The notes: generated from the sequence alone by a model not told the origin. A DNA stretch of 64,000 nucleotides from Methyloglobulus morosus KoM1 (GCF_000496735.2 NZ_AYLO01000011.1:1-64000), one strand, 5' to 3'; counted from the first letter of the stretch, positions 7,680 through 15,591 are shown. Numbers and translations: made by a program.

Positions 7680-7694
7680 GCAAGTTCAATGCCA
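7680..7694 (-). promoter_or_regulatory. sigma-54 promoter of the DLH-like gene
   Basis: Minus strand reads TTGGCATTGAACTTGCC, with GG and GC ten bases apart (plus-strand GC at 7680-7681, CC at 7692-7693) and both consensus cores TGGCA and TTGC intact. It lies about 60 bases upstream of the ATG at 7622. Confidence 0.8.
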
Positions 7695-7817
7695 AGACCT
7701 TAACAGCTACCGACAAATGCCTGTAAATACCCCAGTAACCATTATTTTACGCGCTCCGAACAGAGGCTAAGGGAAACCAACTGAATCGCGCACAACGTAA
7801 AACCACATAAATTCCCG

Positions 7818-7853
7818 TGTCATATTGTCAACAAATATGTACGGTTCCAGACA
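7818..7853. promoter_or_regulatory. Tandem NifA upstream activator sites
   Basis: Two perfect TGT-N10-ACA sites, 7818-7833 and 7838-7853, have centres 20 bp apart, close to two helical turns, so they are on the same DNA face. They lie about 130 and 150 bp upstream of the sigma-54 promoter at 7680-7694. Confidence 0.78.
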
Positions 7854-7903
7854 ATAATGTCGCTGTTCTGTCCGCTACCTTTCAATAGCCGCAAGTCTCA
7901 GCG

Positions 7904-8230
7904 TTAATGTACTAGCGTCGCCGGCAGGCCGCTTTGCTGTTTGGCACTACCGAACACAGCCTCATACCACCACGCTTCAGGGTCACGAAACCATCCTCGG
8001 TTAGCGACGGTTTCAAAAACCGCGAATTGACCTAGCGGGGCATCATAGCGACGAAATAATTCCAGTAAGACACACAACGCATCCTCAGTCACTAGCTCGT
8101 CTTCAATATCGATAACGTATTCGTAGATATCCGGGTAAGCCATGGTTACCGGAGGCAGTTGGGTAAAAAATACGTCTTCGTCTTCCGGCGTGGCGAAACA
8201 CTTCGCCGGTAAGCGTAATTCAGGCATCAT
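7904..8230 (-). CDS. Unknown acidic protein
   Basis: 108 residues, acidic, with aromatic stretches (FFTQLPPVTMAYPDIYEY and GWFRDPEAWWYEAVFG). Two ATGs in tandem at 8230 and 8227 follow a GGAG ribosome site; either could be used. No signal peptide or membrane segment. Upstream I see no sigma-54 site on this strand. It sits between two NifA-linked units and is read in the same direction as the hydrolase gene. No family recognised. Confidence 0.6.
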   Translation of the reverse strand: MMPELRLPAKCFATPEDEDVFFTQLPPVTMAYPDIYEYVIDIEDELVTEDALCVLLELFRRYDAPLGQFAVFETVANRGWFRDPEAWWYEAVFGSAKQQSGLPATLVH

Positions 8231-8502
8231 TGATCTCCATTATTGCAAAATTTAATGGCTTACAAATTTCGTGCCTTGTAGTGACTTAAGCTTGCCTTCG
8301 CAAACGTTCGTCTGTCGAGGAAACGAGTGCACGCAAACGATACCCAGAGACATTTATACCATGAAGGCTACAAGTGACCGGTATGAGTGCGCCTTGCCAT
8401 TCGGCAGCATCCTATAAGCCTATCTAATGGCCTTTATTGGGCTTCATTCCATTCAGGCCAACCCACGAACTAAATAAGCTTAAGAAAGCAATCCCACAAT
8501 AG
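8231..8502. other. Non-coding stretch between divergent genes
   Basis: The divergent gap between 8230 and 8715 is 484 bases. Its left part shows no convincing gene, tRNA or hairpin with a T-tract; short frames here have no ribosome site. The right part holds the NifA site and sigma-54 promoter listed separately. Confidence 0.5.
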
Positions 8503-8503
8503 T

Positions 8504-8519
8504 TGTCAGTATTGCGACA
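8504..8519. promoter_or_regulatory. NifA upstream activator site
   Basis: TGT at 8504-8506 and ACA at 8517-8519 separated by ten bases, about 93 bp upstream of the rightward sigma-54 promoter at 8603-8618. Confidence 0.77.
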
Positions 8520-8602
8520 ATTCTTTTGCTTTAGTAGAAGGTGTTTTGTCAGCAACCCGCCATTTATCCTCAAAACCCTGCTAATTTGGCTGTACCATTG
8601 GT

Positions 8603-8618
8603 TGGCAAACAAATTGCT
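8603..8618 (+). promoter_or_regulatory. sigma-54 promoter of the small-ORF/thioredoxin unit
   Basis: TTGGCAAACAAATTGCTAG contains GG at 8604-8605 and GC at 8616-8617, ten bases apart, with intact TGGCA and TTGCT cores. The first downstream gene starts at 8715. Confidence 0.8.
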
Positions 8619-8714
8619 AGTTATTTATTAAGGCCAAAAATTCGGACGAAATGTTGTCCGCTTGTTATGGCTGACTGTTGAGTAAGTTTTTTCATGTTTT
8701 AGCGGAGGTGTGTC

Positions 8715-8897
8715 ATGGCATTTGATTATGATTATCAAGGCGAAGTTTTAAGCACAACTGAAGTATCGGGTACGTTGCCAGCGAAACTAGGGCAGCGGTC
8801 GGTTCCTGTAGAGCCGGATGACCGTTTTCCTGGGTCATTTTTCCGTATCCCCGGCGTTCCATCACCCGGCAAAACGACTTGGGGCTTATCGGACTGA
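8715..8897 (+). CDS. Unknown 60-residue protein, NifA-linked
   Basis: A very small protein (MAFDYDYQGEVLST start, Pro/Gly-rich C-terminal half with FRIPGVPSPGK). A strong GGAGGTG ribosome site is seven bases from the ATG, and a NifA site plus sigma-54 promoter lie directly upstream, which is the main evidence that it is real. No cysteines and no signal peptide. Function unknown. Confidence 0.7.
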   Translation: MAFDYDYQGEVLSTTEVSGTLPAKLGQRSVPVEPDDRFPGSFFRIPGVPSPGKTTWGLSD

Positions 8898-9035
8898 TGT
8901 TTTTTGCACCAGCCGGTCACAGCTTTTGTTTTGGTATAGCCTTAAAGCGTTATCGTCGGCAATACGTCAATGACGGGTTAACATAATCCGTCTACGAGTA
9001 ACTTAAAAACCCATTGCCCAATAGAGGATTACAGT

Positions 9036-9278
9036 ATGGCGGTAGCACCCGGCTTTTTTGTGGATTGGAACGGTAACGCGCGCCGCACGGAAGATGCCGG
9101 CGGCGATCTCGTAGTAGATGTGGATACTGCAGCCCGTTATGTTGCCTTGTACACGTCAAACGGCACGCTGATGCATGAAGCAACGTATTACAAAACCTTG
9201 GAAGATATGGAGAAAAAAGGCATAAAAGCGCCTTTGGTTGACGGCTCTGTGCCTTGGGGTATGAAGAACGAGTGGTAA
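9036..9278 (+). CDS. Unknown 80-residue protein
   Basis: Small soluble protein with a GAGGA ribosome site. Predicted beta-rich N-terminus (FFVDWNGNARR, DLVVDVDTAARYVALYTSNGT) and a helix near residue 55. It follows the 60-residue gene by 138 bases without a clear terminator, so it may lie on the same sigma-54 transcript. A long antisense frame (8992-9519) covers it, but has no ribosome site or family features. Function unknown. Confidence 0.65.
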   Translation: MAVAPGFFVDWNGNARRTEDAGGDLVVDVDTAARYVALYTSNGTLMHEATYYKTLEDMEKKGIKAPLVDGSVPWGMKNEW

Positions 9279-9548
9279 GCGGATCGTTAGCGCCGTATTC
9301 TTTGACCATACGAGTTCTGTTGGTTAGTTGCCATATACCGTCTTGGGGCGGCAAATCGACGAGCAGAATTCCTTGGGGATTCGTTCCTTTTATGCCCTTG
9401 GGCACACTCCATATACGTGCTGGATAGCAGAGAAAAGCGTATCTCATGCCTATTGAGAATAGCATGGAAAGGTGGATATTCGCGGATAGCGAGATAATGT
9501 CCCGATCACGTTGGGTCAAGGATTTTTTAACTTACATTAGGAGTGTTT

Positions 9549-9857
9549 ATGGCTTTCGACATGAAACAGGAATGGTCTGACACCCATGTGGCGGCTTTGC
9601 TGTCATCGGTCAAGGATGACCGTGATTGGCGTTTGGAAGTGGATAAGGAGGGAATGGTGAGTTTGCAGGACAAGACTGCCAACCCCACGGGCGCTGATTA
9701 TGACACCCATTTGCATTGTTACTTCGAGTTATGGCAACAGGGTACCGATTATGTCGGGGCTTCCGCTGCAAGCGACAAGCAATTGGTCGGAACCATAGCC
9801 AATGCCTTACGGAAGAATTATCCCGCCCTGGAACAGGGACAGTTCGTTTATATCTGA
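9549..9857 (+). CDS. Unknown 102-residue protein upstream of thioredoxin
   Basis: The frame opens at a GTG at 9543, but the ATG at 9549 is better placed behind TTAGGAG. Soluble, acidic, with a short aromatic centre (YDTHLHCYFELWQQGTDYVG) and a single cysteine. It ends 40 bases before the thioredoxin gene and is probably co-transcribed with it. The 270-base gap before it has no gene I can support. No family recognised. Confidence 0.7.
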   Translation: MAFDMKQEWSDTHVAALLSSVKDDRDWRLEVDKEGMVSLQDKTANPTGADYDTHLHCYFELWQQGTDYVGASAASDKQLVGTIANALRKNYPALEQGQFVYI

Positions 9858-9897
9858 AACGGTGGCGACTTGTCGCCTAATCTTACAGAGGTAAAAC

Positions 9898-10260
9898 ATG
9901 GACATCGTCGAAGTGACCGACAGCACGTTCAACCAGTTTATTGAAGAAAACCCCATCGTCGTTTTGGATTTTTGGGCTACTTGGTGTGGGCCGTGCCGTG
10001 GCTTCGCACCCATATTCGAGGCGGCTGCCGAAAAATACCCGGACATTGTGTTCGGGAAGATCGATACGGATGCCCAGCAACAATTGTCCAAGGTCTTCGA
10101 CATCCGTTCGGTCCCCACCTTGATGGTTGTGCGGGAAAAGATCGTGGTAGTGCGCGAATCCGGCGCGCTGCCCGCCAGTTCCCTGGACAAAGTGATCGAG
10201 CATGCCCGTGAGCTGGACATGGAAATCATCCGTGCCGAGATAGCTGCACAGGACGCTTAA
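9898..10260 (+). CDS. Thioredoxin-family protein (WCGPC)
   Basis: 120 residues with the canonical WCGPC dithiol site at residues 29-33 and the cis-proline in RSVPTLMVV, in the normal order beta-alpha-beta-alpha-beta-beta-alpha. The protein extends about ten residues beyond the usual thioredoxin C-terminus as an acidic helix (ARELDMEIIRAEIA). No signal peptide, so cytosolic disulfide reductase or thiol carrier. Ribosome site AGAGGT before the ATG. It ends a run of small genes headed by a NifA/sigma-54 promoter and is followed by two hairpins. Confidence 0.92.
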   Translation: MDIVEVTDSTFNQFIEENPIVVLDFWATWCGPCRGFAPIFEAAAEKYPDIVFGKIDTDAQQQLSKVFDIRSVPTLMVVREKIVVVRESGALPASSLDKVIEHARELDMEIIRAEIAAQDA

Positions 10261-10280
10261 GCCCCTAGGCAGGAAGGGGC
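10261..10280 (+). terminator. Short hairpin just after thioredoxin stop
   Basis: GCCCCT at 10261-10266 pairs with AGGGGC at 10275-10280 around an eight-base loop, beginning at the base after the TAA. No T-tract follows, so it may act as a 3' end stabiliser rather than a terminator. Confidence 0.4.
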
Positions 10281-10312
10281 GACTCGTAAGGACAAGGGTG
10301 GGGTAAGGAACG

Positions 10313-10350
10313 AACCCCAACGATAAGGGCAATCATTTTGTTGGGGGTTT
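10313..10350 (+). terminator. Hairpin downstream of thioredoxin gene
   Basis: AACCCCAAC at 10313-10321 pairs with GTTGGGGGTT at 10340-10349 with one bulged G; a short T run ends the stem. Likely the transcription end of the rightward thioredoxin unit. Confidence 0.5.
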
Positions 10351-10399
10351 ACAAGTTCACCCCAACTTACGGAGAATAATAGCATGGCGCCTTAGCCTT

Positions 10400-10500
10400 C
10401 GTAGCTCCGATCAGCGATAGCGTAATCGGAGGAATACCATCAACTAAACCCACGCGTACGCGGTTATGCTACGCTAATCGTACGTCTCTCGCATCCAGCA
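10400..10500. repeat. Dispersed palindromic repeat, CTCCGAT stem
   Basis: CTCCGAT at 10405-10411 pairs with ATCGGAG at 10425-10431, followed by a GCGTACGCGG...ACGCTAATCG segment that again is self-complementary in part. It resembles the repeats at 5532 and 12853 in layout (GC-rich core with TAATC/TAACC arms). It fills much of the 246-base gap between the convergent thioredoxin and J-domain genes. Confidence 0.5.
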
Positions 10501-10506
10501 CATTAA

Positions 10507-11043
10507 TTACGAAAGGCACTCGAGCAGCGCGTTGCGCGCTTGCGTAATTCGAAGAAACTCTTCGTGGCTGCCACCGGTGTCGGGATGTGCCTTCTGGGCG
10601 AGCCGCCGATAAGCTTTTTTGATCTGGGTTATCTCAAGCTTCCCGTCAATAGGCAGGTTCAATGTCTCGCGGTGTCGCCGCTCGTCGATTTGCTGGCGAT
10701 GCGTCCGCCGTCGTCTCCGGCCTCCGTTGAAGCGTGCATATTGCTCGTCCAGTCGCTCCTGCGCAGCACGGCGGGCTTCGTAGGACTCCCGACGCAATTC
10801 CATTTGCTCGTCTTGCCATCTCTGCCGCGACAGGATGGTACACGCAGCGAAGGCAATCCGACCGTGTGTCTCGAGCTCGTCGAGGTTAAACGGGCCCAAC
10901 ATCTCGAAGGGCGGATCCATCCAGGCAATTCTGCTGCCCGTGCCGACCTCGACCCGGCCAATCGTCGCCATCATGAGAAAACCGGAAGTGCCGTTCCAAA
11001 TGACCCATTCCTCTTTATCTGTAGGTGCCGGGCTGTCATGCAT
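10507..11043 (-). CDS. Protein with C-terminal J domain
   Basis: 178 residues. The last 55 residues are a J domain: helix II KKAYRRLAQKA, the HPD tripeptide and helix III EEFLRITQARNALLE. The J domain is C-terminal, unlike DnaJ. The N-terminal part (WVIWNGTSGFLMMATIGRV, DPPFEMLGPFNLDELETHG) is unrecognised and is followed by a highly charged Arg/Glu helix. J domains stimulate an Hsp70 ATPase; HscA at 33.9 kb or the cell's DnaK are candidate partners. It is the last gene of the long leftward operon and has a gap of 266 bases before it. Confidence 0.85.
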   Translation of the reverse strand: MHDSPAPTDKEEWVIWNGTSGFLMMATIGRVEVGTGSRIAWMDPPFEMLGPFNLDELETHGRIAFAACTILSRQRWQDEQMELRRESYEARRAAQERLDEQYARFNGGRRRRRTHRQQIDERRHRETLNLPIDGKLEITQIKKAYRRLAQKAHPDTGGSHEEFLRITQARNALLECLS

Positions 11044-11309
11044 GAGCTGTCCTTGGGTGCTTCGCGGTCACGGGGATGCGAGTTGAAATATACAAAAGCC
11101 TGCTTTTTAAGCGGAAACGTTTTATGTTGATTCTCTGGTATCAATAACGCTTACGTTCGTGTTAATTAACATATTATCCAACGCCTTCTGCGATAACCGT
11201 GCATCGTCCTTATCTACCACAATTGACGCAATACAAAAGGTAGACCTAAACGGTGCAAGCGCCCTGCGTACCTACGAAAAACCAAAAACTTTAGCTAAAT
11301 CCTGCCCCG

Positions 11310-11582
11310 TTAAGCTTCATCCTCATCGGCTAACGCCATCCAGCTATAACCGCCCTGATCCCAAAGCTGTGCCAACATCTGGTCGGCGCTGTAGTCGGGG
11401 AATTGGGTCTTGATAGTGCTGTACTCTTGGCTGAAAGCCTCGGCATCATCCCCTTCCAAATGGGCTGTGCTGGCATCCTCTTTGTTGCGTAGCAGATATT
11501 CCGTGTTGCTATCGTTTGCCGAAAGTTCGAATTCCTCACCTTCTGCAACCAATTTAAAAAGTGCTTGGATATTTTCTGTCAT
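11310..11582 (-). CDS. Unknown acidic 90-residue protein
   Basis: Very acidic small protein (MTENIQALFKLVAEGEEFEL start; tail ALADEDEA). A ribosome site (GGAGACAAACG) is present before the ATG. No cysteines and no membrane segment. It lies 63 bases downstream of the GST gene on the same strand, inside the presumed NifA-controlled operon. No family recognised. Confidence 0.7.
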   Translation of the reverse strand: MTENIQALFKLVAEGEEFELSANDSNTEYLLRNKEDASTAHLEGDDAEAFSQEYSTIKTQFPDYSADQMLAQLWDQGGYSWMALADEDEA

Positions 11583-11645
11583 CGTTTGTCTCCATCCTGC
11601 GGAATTCCGCCATTAACCCGTTAGCTATCATGTACCCGTGAATAT

Positions 11646-12269
11646 TCACCGATACCCCTCTTCCCTCAACACGCGCTGCACCACCGGACGCTCCAACATA
11701 AGCTGGTAATGGGCGCGGCAGTTCGGCGGCATGGACATGTTAAGCTTAGCCGCCCAAAACTCGACATAGAATAAGGCGGCATCGGCGATTGAAAACTCGC
11801 CGAGGGCATAGCCTTTGTCCGGCAATTGGGTATTGATGACGATGAAACCTTTTTCGACGATTTGTTTGCCTTGTGCCCTAACCCGCTCCTCGTCCGCACC
11901 GCCCGCCGTAAAATTATAGGTGGCAAATATCCGTGCGAAGCCTTGCATGTGCAGCGTGCCGACGACATAGTCCATCAGTTCAAGCGCCTTTACTTCGCCT
12001 TCTAAATTATCTGGCAATAATTTTGCCTTGGGGTAGCTCCGTGCCAGCCACCAGGCGATGGCCTGAAACTCGGTCAACGCCGCGCCATCATTACGGACCA
12101 AGGTGGGAATGCTAGATTTTGGGTTGACGGCTAAATAATCCGGCTTATATTGGTCTCCGGCCGGTAAATTGAGGATATAGGCTTCAAAAGGAATATCGAT
12201 CTCTTCCAGCAGAATATGGATGCCTGTGGTACACGAACCGGGGGTCATATAGAATTTCATGGCTGGCAT
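11646..12269 (-). CDS. Glutathione S-transferase family protein
   Basis: 207 residues. N-terminal thioredoxin-like domain with the PGSCTTGIHILLEE glutathione-site segment and NPKSSIPTLV containing the cis-Pro, then a helical C-terminal domain with the GEFSIADAALFYV capping box. Start is ATG at 12269; a second ATG four codons in is possible. The stop of the preceding 54-residue gene overlaps the start by one base (TAATG), so translation is coupled. GST genes are known beside nif genes in Azotobacter; the substrate is unknown. Confidence 0.92.
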   Translation of the reverse strand: MPAMKFYMTPGSCTTGIHILLEEIDIPFEAYILNLPAGDQYKPDYLAVNPKSSIPTLVRNDGAALTEFQAIAWWLARSYPKAKLLPDNLEGEVKALELMDYVVGTLHMQGFARIFATYNFTAGGADEERVRAQGKQIVEKGFIVINTQLPDKGYALGEFSIADAALFYVEFWAAKLNMSMPPNCRAHYQLMLERPVVQRVLREEGYR

Positions 12270-12433
12270 TATTCGTTCATGTCGGGATAAAGGATGACTT
12301 CATCCGGCAGGCCGTTGTCGTTGGTTTCCAGATTGACACCGGCAACCAGCGAATAGCCGACATCACTTTCAAACAGCACCACCGCCCGGTTGGGCATTTT
12401 TTGTAAAGCCTCGATGAGTTGTTCGACGGTCAT
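12269..12433 (-). CDS. Unknown 54-residue protein coupled to GST
   Basis: A short open frame starting MTVEQLIEALQKMPN and ending YPDMNE. The evidence for coding is the one-base stop/start overlap with the GST gene, full use of the gap between two genes, and a plausible globular composition (RAVVLFESDVGYSLVAG). No strong ribosome site; it begins about 45 bases after the stop of the preceding gene. Too short for many automatic annotations. Function unknown. Confidence 0.6.
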   Translation of the reverse strand: MTVEQLIEALQKMPNRAVVLFESDVGYSLVAGVNLETNDNGLPDEVILYPDMNE

Positions 12434-12477
12434 TGGTTAAGGAATTCGGCAATCATCGCTTGCATAAGCACAACCCG

Positions 12478-12798
12478 TTAACCAGCAGCCGCAAGCGAAA
12501 CCGCAACATCGGCTTCCGCGCTAACCACCAAGTTGATTTCGGTGTCACCCCTTATCAACCAGCCCAGGGTAATGGCGCGGAAGGCCGCGTCCTCCGCCTC
12601 ATCCCAAACCAAGAACAACAAGGCTTCTTCCTTAGTCAACAGTTCGTCGCGTTCTATCTTGTCTTTTGCCGCCTGACAAGCAAAAGGGTCGACCTGGTTT
12701 TTGGCGAAGACTTCCTTGGCGGCTATAACGCCAGCAATGATCTCCTTTTCTGAAACCAGGTCACTATGTTTTCCTTCAAAACTGAACACAGTCGTCAT
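12478..12798 (-). CDS. Unknown 106-residue protein
   Basis: Soluble, helical, with a clear GGAGGAAAAC ribosome site. Motif-like stretches are ACQAAKDKIERDELLTKEEALLFLVWDEAEDAAFRAITLGWLIRGD split over two helices; one cysteine near residue 41. Same strand and spacing as the neighbours in the long leftward operon, although a palindromic repeat separates it from the FAH-family gene. No family recognised. Confidence 0.72.
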   Translation of the reverse strand: MTTVFSFEGKHSDLVSEKEIIAGVIAAKEVFAKNQVDPFACQAAKDKIERDELLTKEEALLFLVWDEAEDAAFRAITLGWLIRGDTEINLVVSAEADVAVSLAAAG

Positions 12799-12852
12799 GT
12801 TTTCCTCCGCAATAGGTGTTGAAACTTGTTTTAACCAATAGCAATATAAGGG

Positions 12853-13022
12853 TCGTAGGGCGGATTAGGCGCACAAGCAGTTTAACATTTCGATATGCAA
12901 GGCGTTTCCGTGCGCCGTAATCCGCCGAATGGCAAGGGTACGTCACATTCGGCGGATTACGCCGCGCACAAACAAAAGTGGCAAACCAAAACCTAACCAC
13001 GTTGCGCGGCTAATCCGCCCTA
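12853..13022. repeat. Dispersed palindromic repeat, GGCGGATTA stem
   Basis: Four copies of GGCGGATTA or its complement (near 12856, 12919, 12949 and 13010) alternate in orientation around GCGC-containing spacers, in the same layout as the repeat at 5532-5725 but with another stem word. It could fold into two tandem hairpins between two genes of one operon. Confidence 0.72.
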
Positions 13023-13053
13023 CTATCTTATGCATTAACTTTTCATACGGCTG

Positions 13054-13737
13054 CTAAGCAATGGTTAAGATAAGGGGTTCTAACCCGGCAATCGTCGCCT
13101 CGATGGCATCGCCCTTATTTAAAGTCACCGCCGCTTCCGGCGAACCGGTATAAATCAAATCGCCTGGGCGCAATTCAAACAAGGTCGATAAGTAGGCGAC
13201 CAACTCCGGAACTTTACACAGCATATTGGTTAAATCGCCGCATTGGCGCACTTCACCATTGACCTTCAATTCGATTTTGCCCTTATCCACCACGCCTGAA
13301 TAAAACTCCGGCGTGATCGATGTGCAGGGCGCAGACTGGTCGAAGCCTTTCGCCTTTGCCCACGGCAAACCTTTGGCACCGAGCGCTGTATGTAAATCGC
13401 CACGGGTCAAGTCAAGGCCGACGGCATAGCCGAACACATAATCGTAATCCACCCTTTCTGGATCAATATCTGAACCGCCTTTGTGTAAGGCCACCACCAA
13501 TTGCACGGTCGCCTTCAACTCGCGGGTGTTGGTCGGATAGTAAACAAGGGAACTGTTCTGCGCGATGCAACTGGCAGGTTTCATGAAAATGACTGGCTCA
13601 CTGTTTGGGGTATCCACGGCTGCCGACGTGGTCGCCGGAAAATTGCCTTCTACGCCATAAATCTGATTTACCGGATAAGGGTTGCTGGACATGGCCAGCA
13701 AACTGACGACGGGATTGGGCGCAAAGGCGTAGTTCAT
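13054..13737 (-). CDS. Fumarylacetoacetate hydrolase family protein
   Basis: 227 residues. Seen in order: IFMKPASCIAQNSS, a family substrate/metal segment; ELKATVQLVVAL with the Glu region; YVFGYAVGLDLTRGDLH, the conserved DxTxRD-like metal motif (here DLTRGD); and the C-terminal LRPGDLIYTGSPEAA. FAH-family enzymes cleave or decarboxylate acylpyruvates with Mg2+ or Mn2+; fumarylpyruvate hydrolase and oxaloacetate decarboxylase are the closest types. Substrate cannot be read from sequence. Fifth gene of the long leftward operon. Confidence 0.9.
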   Translation of the reverse strand: MNYAFAPNPVVSLLAMSSNPYPVNQIYGVEGNFPATTSAAVDTPNSEPVIFMKPASCIAQNSSLVYYPTNTRELKATVQLVVALHKGGSDIDPERVDYDYVFGYAVGLDLTRGDLHTALGAKGLPWAKAKGFDQSAPCTSITPEFYSGVVDKGKIELKVNGEVRQCGDLTNMLCKVPELVAYLSTLFELRPGDLIYTGSPEAAVTLNKGDAIEATIAGLEPLILTIA

Positions 13738-13759
13738 AGTATTCGCTCGTCATTTAATA

Positions 13760-13838
13760 GTTCCCACGCTCCGGCGTACCCGGAGGGGCATAAATGGGAA
13801 TGCAGGCTTGGGACACTCCAGCGTCCCGTGTAGCACAC
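13760..13838. repeat. Palindromic intergenic repeat (TTCCCACGCTCC / GGGACACTCCAGCGTCCC)
   Basis: TTCCCACGCTCC near 13761 faces GGGAATGCAGG near 13797, and GGGACACTCCAGCGTCCC at 13810-13827 is itself a hairpin with one mismatch. This word pair is of the type dispersed through many proteobacterial genomes. It lies between the AAA+ and FAH-family genes. Confidence 0.6.
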
Positions 13839-13873
13839 CGCCAGAGTGTGGAAAAGATGCAAGCACAAGGCTG

Positions 13874-15571
13874 TCACGACTCAACCCTCAAATCCATGCC
13901 CCGAAAAATCGAACATCGTTTGAAAACACTTAAGTCGGGCGAAACCTGCTTTTGGCTGCAAAACTTCGCCACCAGTTTCGCCAAGCCTTTAATGTCGCGC
14001 CCGCTTGCGCTCGGGAAATGCGCCACCAACTCGGCAATCAGGGCATCGTCAACCACCAAACCGAATTGCCGGGTCATGACCTGCCAAATCTTATGGCGGG
14101 CATCGGCATCGGGCGGGTAGAATTTAATCAGCGCGATACAGCGAGAAACAATCGCCTCGTCGATGTCGTCCACCCGGTTAGTGGTCAGGAACAATAAGCC
14201 GTTGAAGTATTCCAACACTCGCAGGAATACGCCGACGATCGCATTGGCGGTCATGTCGTCATCCCGCCGCCGGATATAAACATCGGCCTCGTCGATCAGC
14301 ATCACAGCCCCCCAGCGTTGGGCGCGGATCAACACATCTTTCAATGTGGACTCCATCGCCGCGACATTCAAGCCGAGCTGGCCGGAATGCACCCGGTACA
14401 AAGGCCGTTGGATAATTTCGGAATACACTTCCGCCGTCAAGGTTTTGCCCACACCGGGCGGCCCCGCACACAACACCGTGGTGCCGCCCGATTTCCCGGC
14501 GACAATGTCGTCCATTAACACATCCATTTCCGCAGTCAGGATGTCGATAAGGTCGGTCTGCTCTTCCGGCAACACCAGTTTTTGTTTCAGTTCCGGTTGG
14601 TATCGGTAAGGTGTCAGGTCGTTCACATGCACCCAGAGGTAATGATGCAGCTCCAGGTGGAACATAAAGATGTAGGGGTGTACCGGCATCTGGGTAAACA
14701 TGCCTTTGGGGATGGCATCCTGCGACTCCTGCACTTCGTCTTCGGCCTCGAACTGGTTGCTTTTGGCGGCCTTACGCAAATAATTGCCGAGTACATCGCC
14801 GGGGGCATCCAAGGTCAAGTTGCGGTTGGTCAGGATGCTTTCGTCGTTGACCAAACGCGCACTGCCGCCACCCGTCGACAGCACGACCATATCCTTACGC
14901 GACCAATCGGTATTGCGATGGCTAGCGTTTGGGTCTTCCGCATAAAAGCCGGTGCCTTGCGCGGAAAATTGTGCGCCGTAACGCGCCCGCCACTCGAAGT
15001 AACGTTCGCTGGTTTCGTCGTGGTTCTTGATCAGCTCTGGCGTCTCTTTCAGGAAACCCTTGGCGGCCAGGATTTCGCCGATGGTTTTGCCGTCGATATC
15101 GCTGGCGTTAATCCGGAACGTAGTCGTAAATAAGGTGCCCTTGGCGTTCGCCTTTAATTCGACCATCACTTTTCCGGTTTCATCATTGGAAGCCGGAATG
15201 TAATCGAACCGGGTCACCACATAAGGCATCGGCTTGTCGGAAATATTCACCATAAACAGCCAGCCGCGTATGCCCCCAGTCAACAGGTAGCGGATAAGCG
15301 CAGGCAACACCTGTTCGAGCTCTTCGGCACTAAACTTAATGCCATCGTCGTTCCTGGCTTTACGTAAAGTGGCTAGCTGTGCCGCACTGGCGCGCATGTT
15401 GGGGCCGGCTTTTTGGTACAGCGCTTCGAGGCGGGAAATAACACTGTCCGGCAACTGGGTGAAAGCCACCTCGACTCTGTTGCCGAACTTAAGCTGGTCT
15501 TGCAAGGCCGCCAGTTCAGGATGATCTTTGACGATCTCTTCTACATAAGGCCGTTCGATTTGCAGTTTCAT
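13874..15571 (-). CDS. AAA+ ATPase with large unknown N-terminal domain
   Basis: 565 residues. Walker A GPPGVGKT at 370-377, Walker B VMLIDEAD around 423-430, sensor 1 in FLTTNR with N465, and the arginine finger in DEAIVSRC at R477, so an active single AAA module is expected. The 350-residue N-terminal part has no recognised domain; it contains short beta-rich stretches (GWLFMVNIS, TTTFRINASDIDGKTIGE). AAA+ proteins form ring remodellers; candidate clients are its operon neighbours or nitrogenase components. Together with the 160-residue protein encoded just upstream it may form a pair. No known nif gene symbol applies. Confidence 0.9.
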   Translation of the reverse strand: MKLQIERPYVEEIVKDHPELAALQDQLKFGNRVEVAFTQLPDSVISRLEALYQKAGPNMRASAAQLATLRKARNDDGIKFSAEELEQVLPALIRYLLTGGIRGWLFMVNISDKPMPYVVTRFDYIPASNDETGKVMVELKANAKGTLFTTTFRINASDIDGKTIGEILAAKGFLKETPELIKNHDETSERYFEWRARYGAQFSAQGTGFYAEDPNASHRNTDWSRKDMVVLSTGGGSARLVNDESILTNRNLTLDAPGDVLGNYLRKAAKSNQFEAEDEVQESQDAIPKGMFTQMPVHPYIFMFHLELHHYLWVHVNDLTPYRYQPELKQKLVLPEEQTDLIDILTAEMDVLMDDIVAGKSGGTTVLCAGPPGVGKTLTAEVYSEIIQRPLYRVHSGQLGLNVAAMESTLKDVLIRAQRWGAVMLIDEADVYIRRRDDDMTANAIVGVFLRVLEYFNGLLFLTTNRVDDIDEAIVSRCIALIKFYPPDADARHKIWQVMTRQFGLVVDDALIAELVAHFPSASGRDIKGLAKLVAKFCSQKQVSPDLSVFKRCSIFRGMDLRVES

Positions 15572-15591
15572 ACCGGGGTTATCCCTATCGG

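Noticed and set aside
8992-9519. Long minus-strand frame of 175 codons
   Set aside because: It lies antisense to the 80-residue gene at 9036, has no ribosome site and shows an irregular composition (Arg/Pro/Cys-rich end).
11259-11272. Leftward sigma-54 promoter before the J-domain gene
   Set aside because: GG and GC are ten bases apart, but the -12 part is GCGC instead of TTGC.
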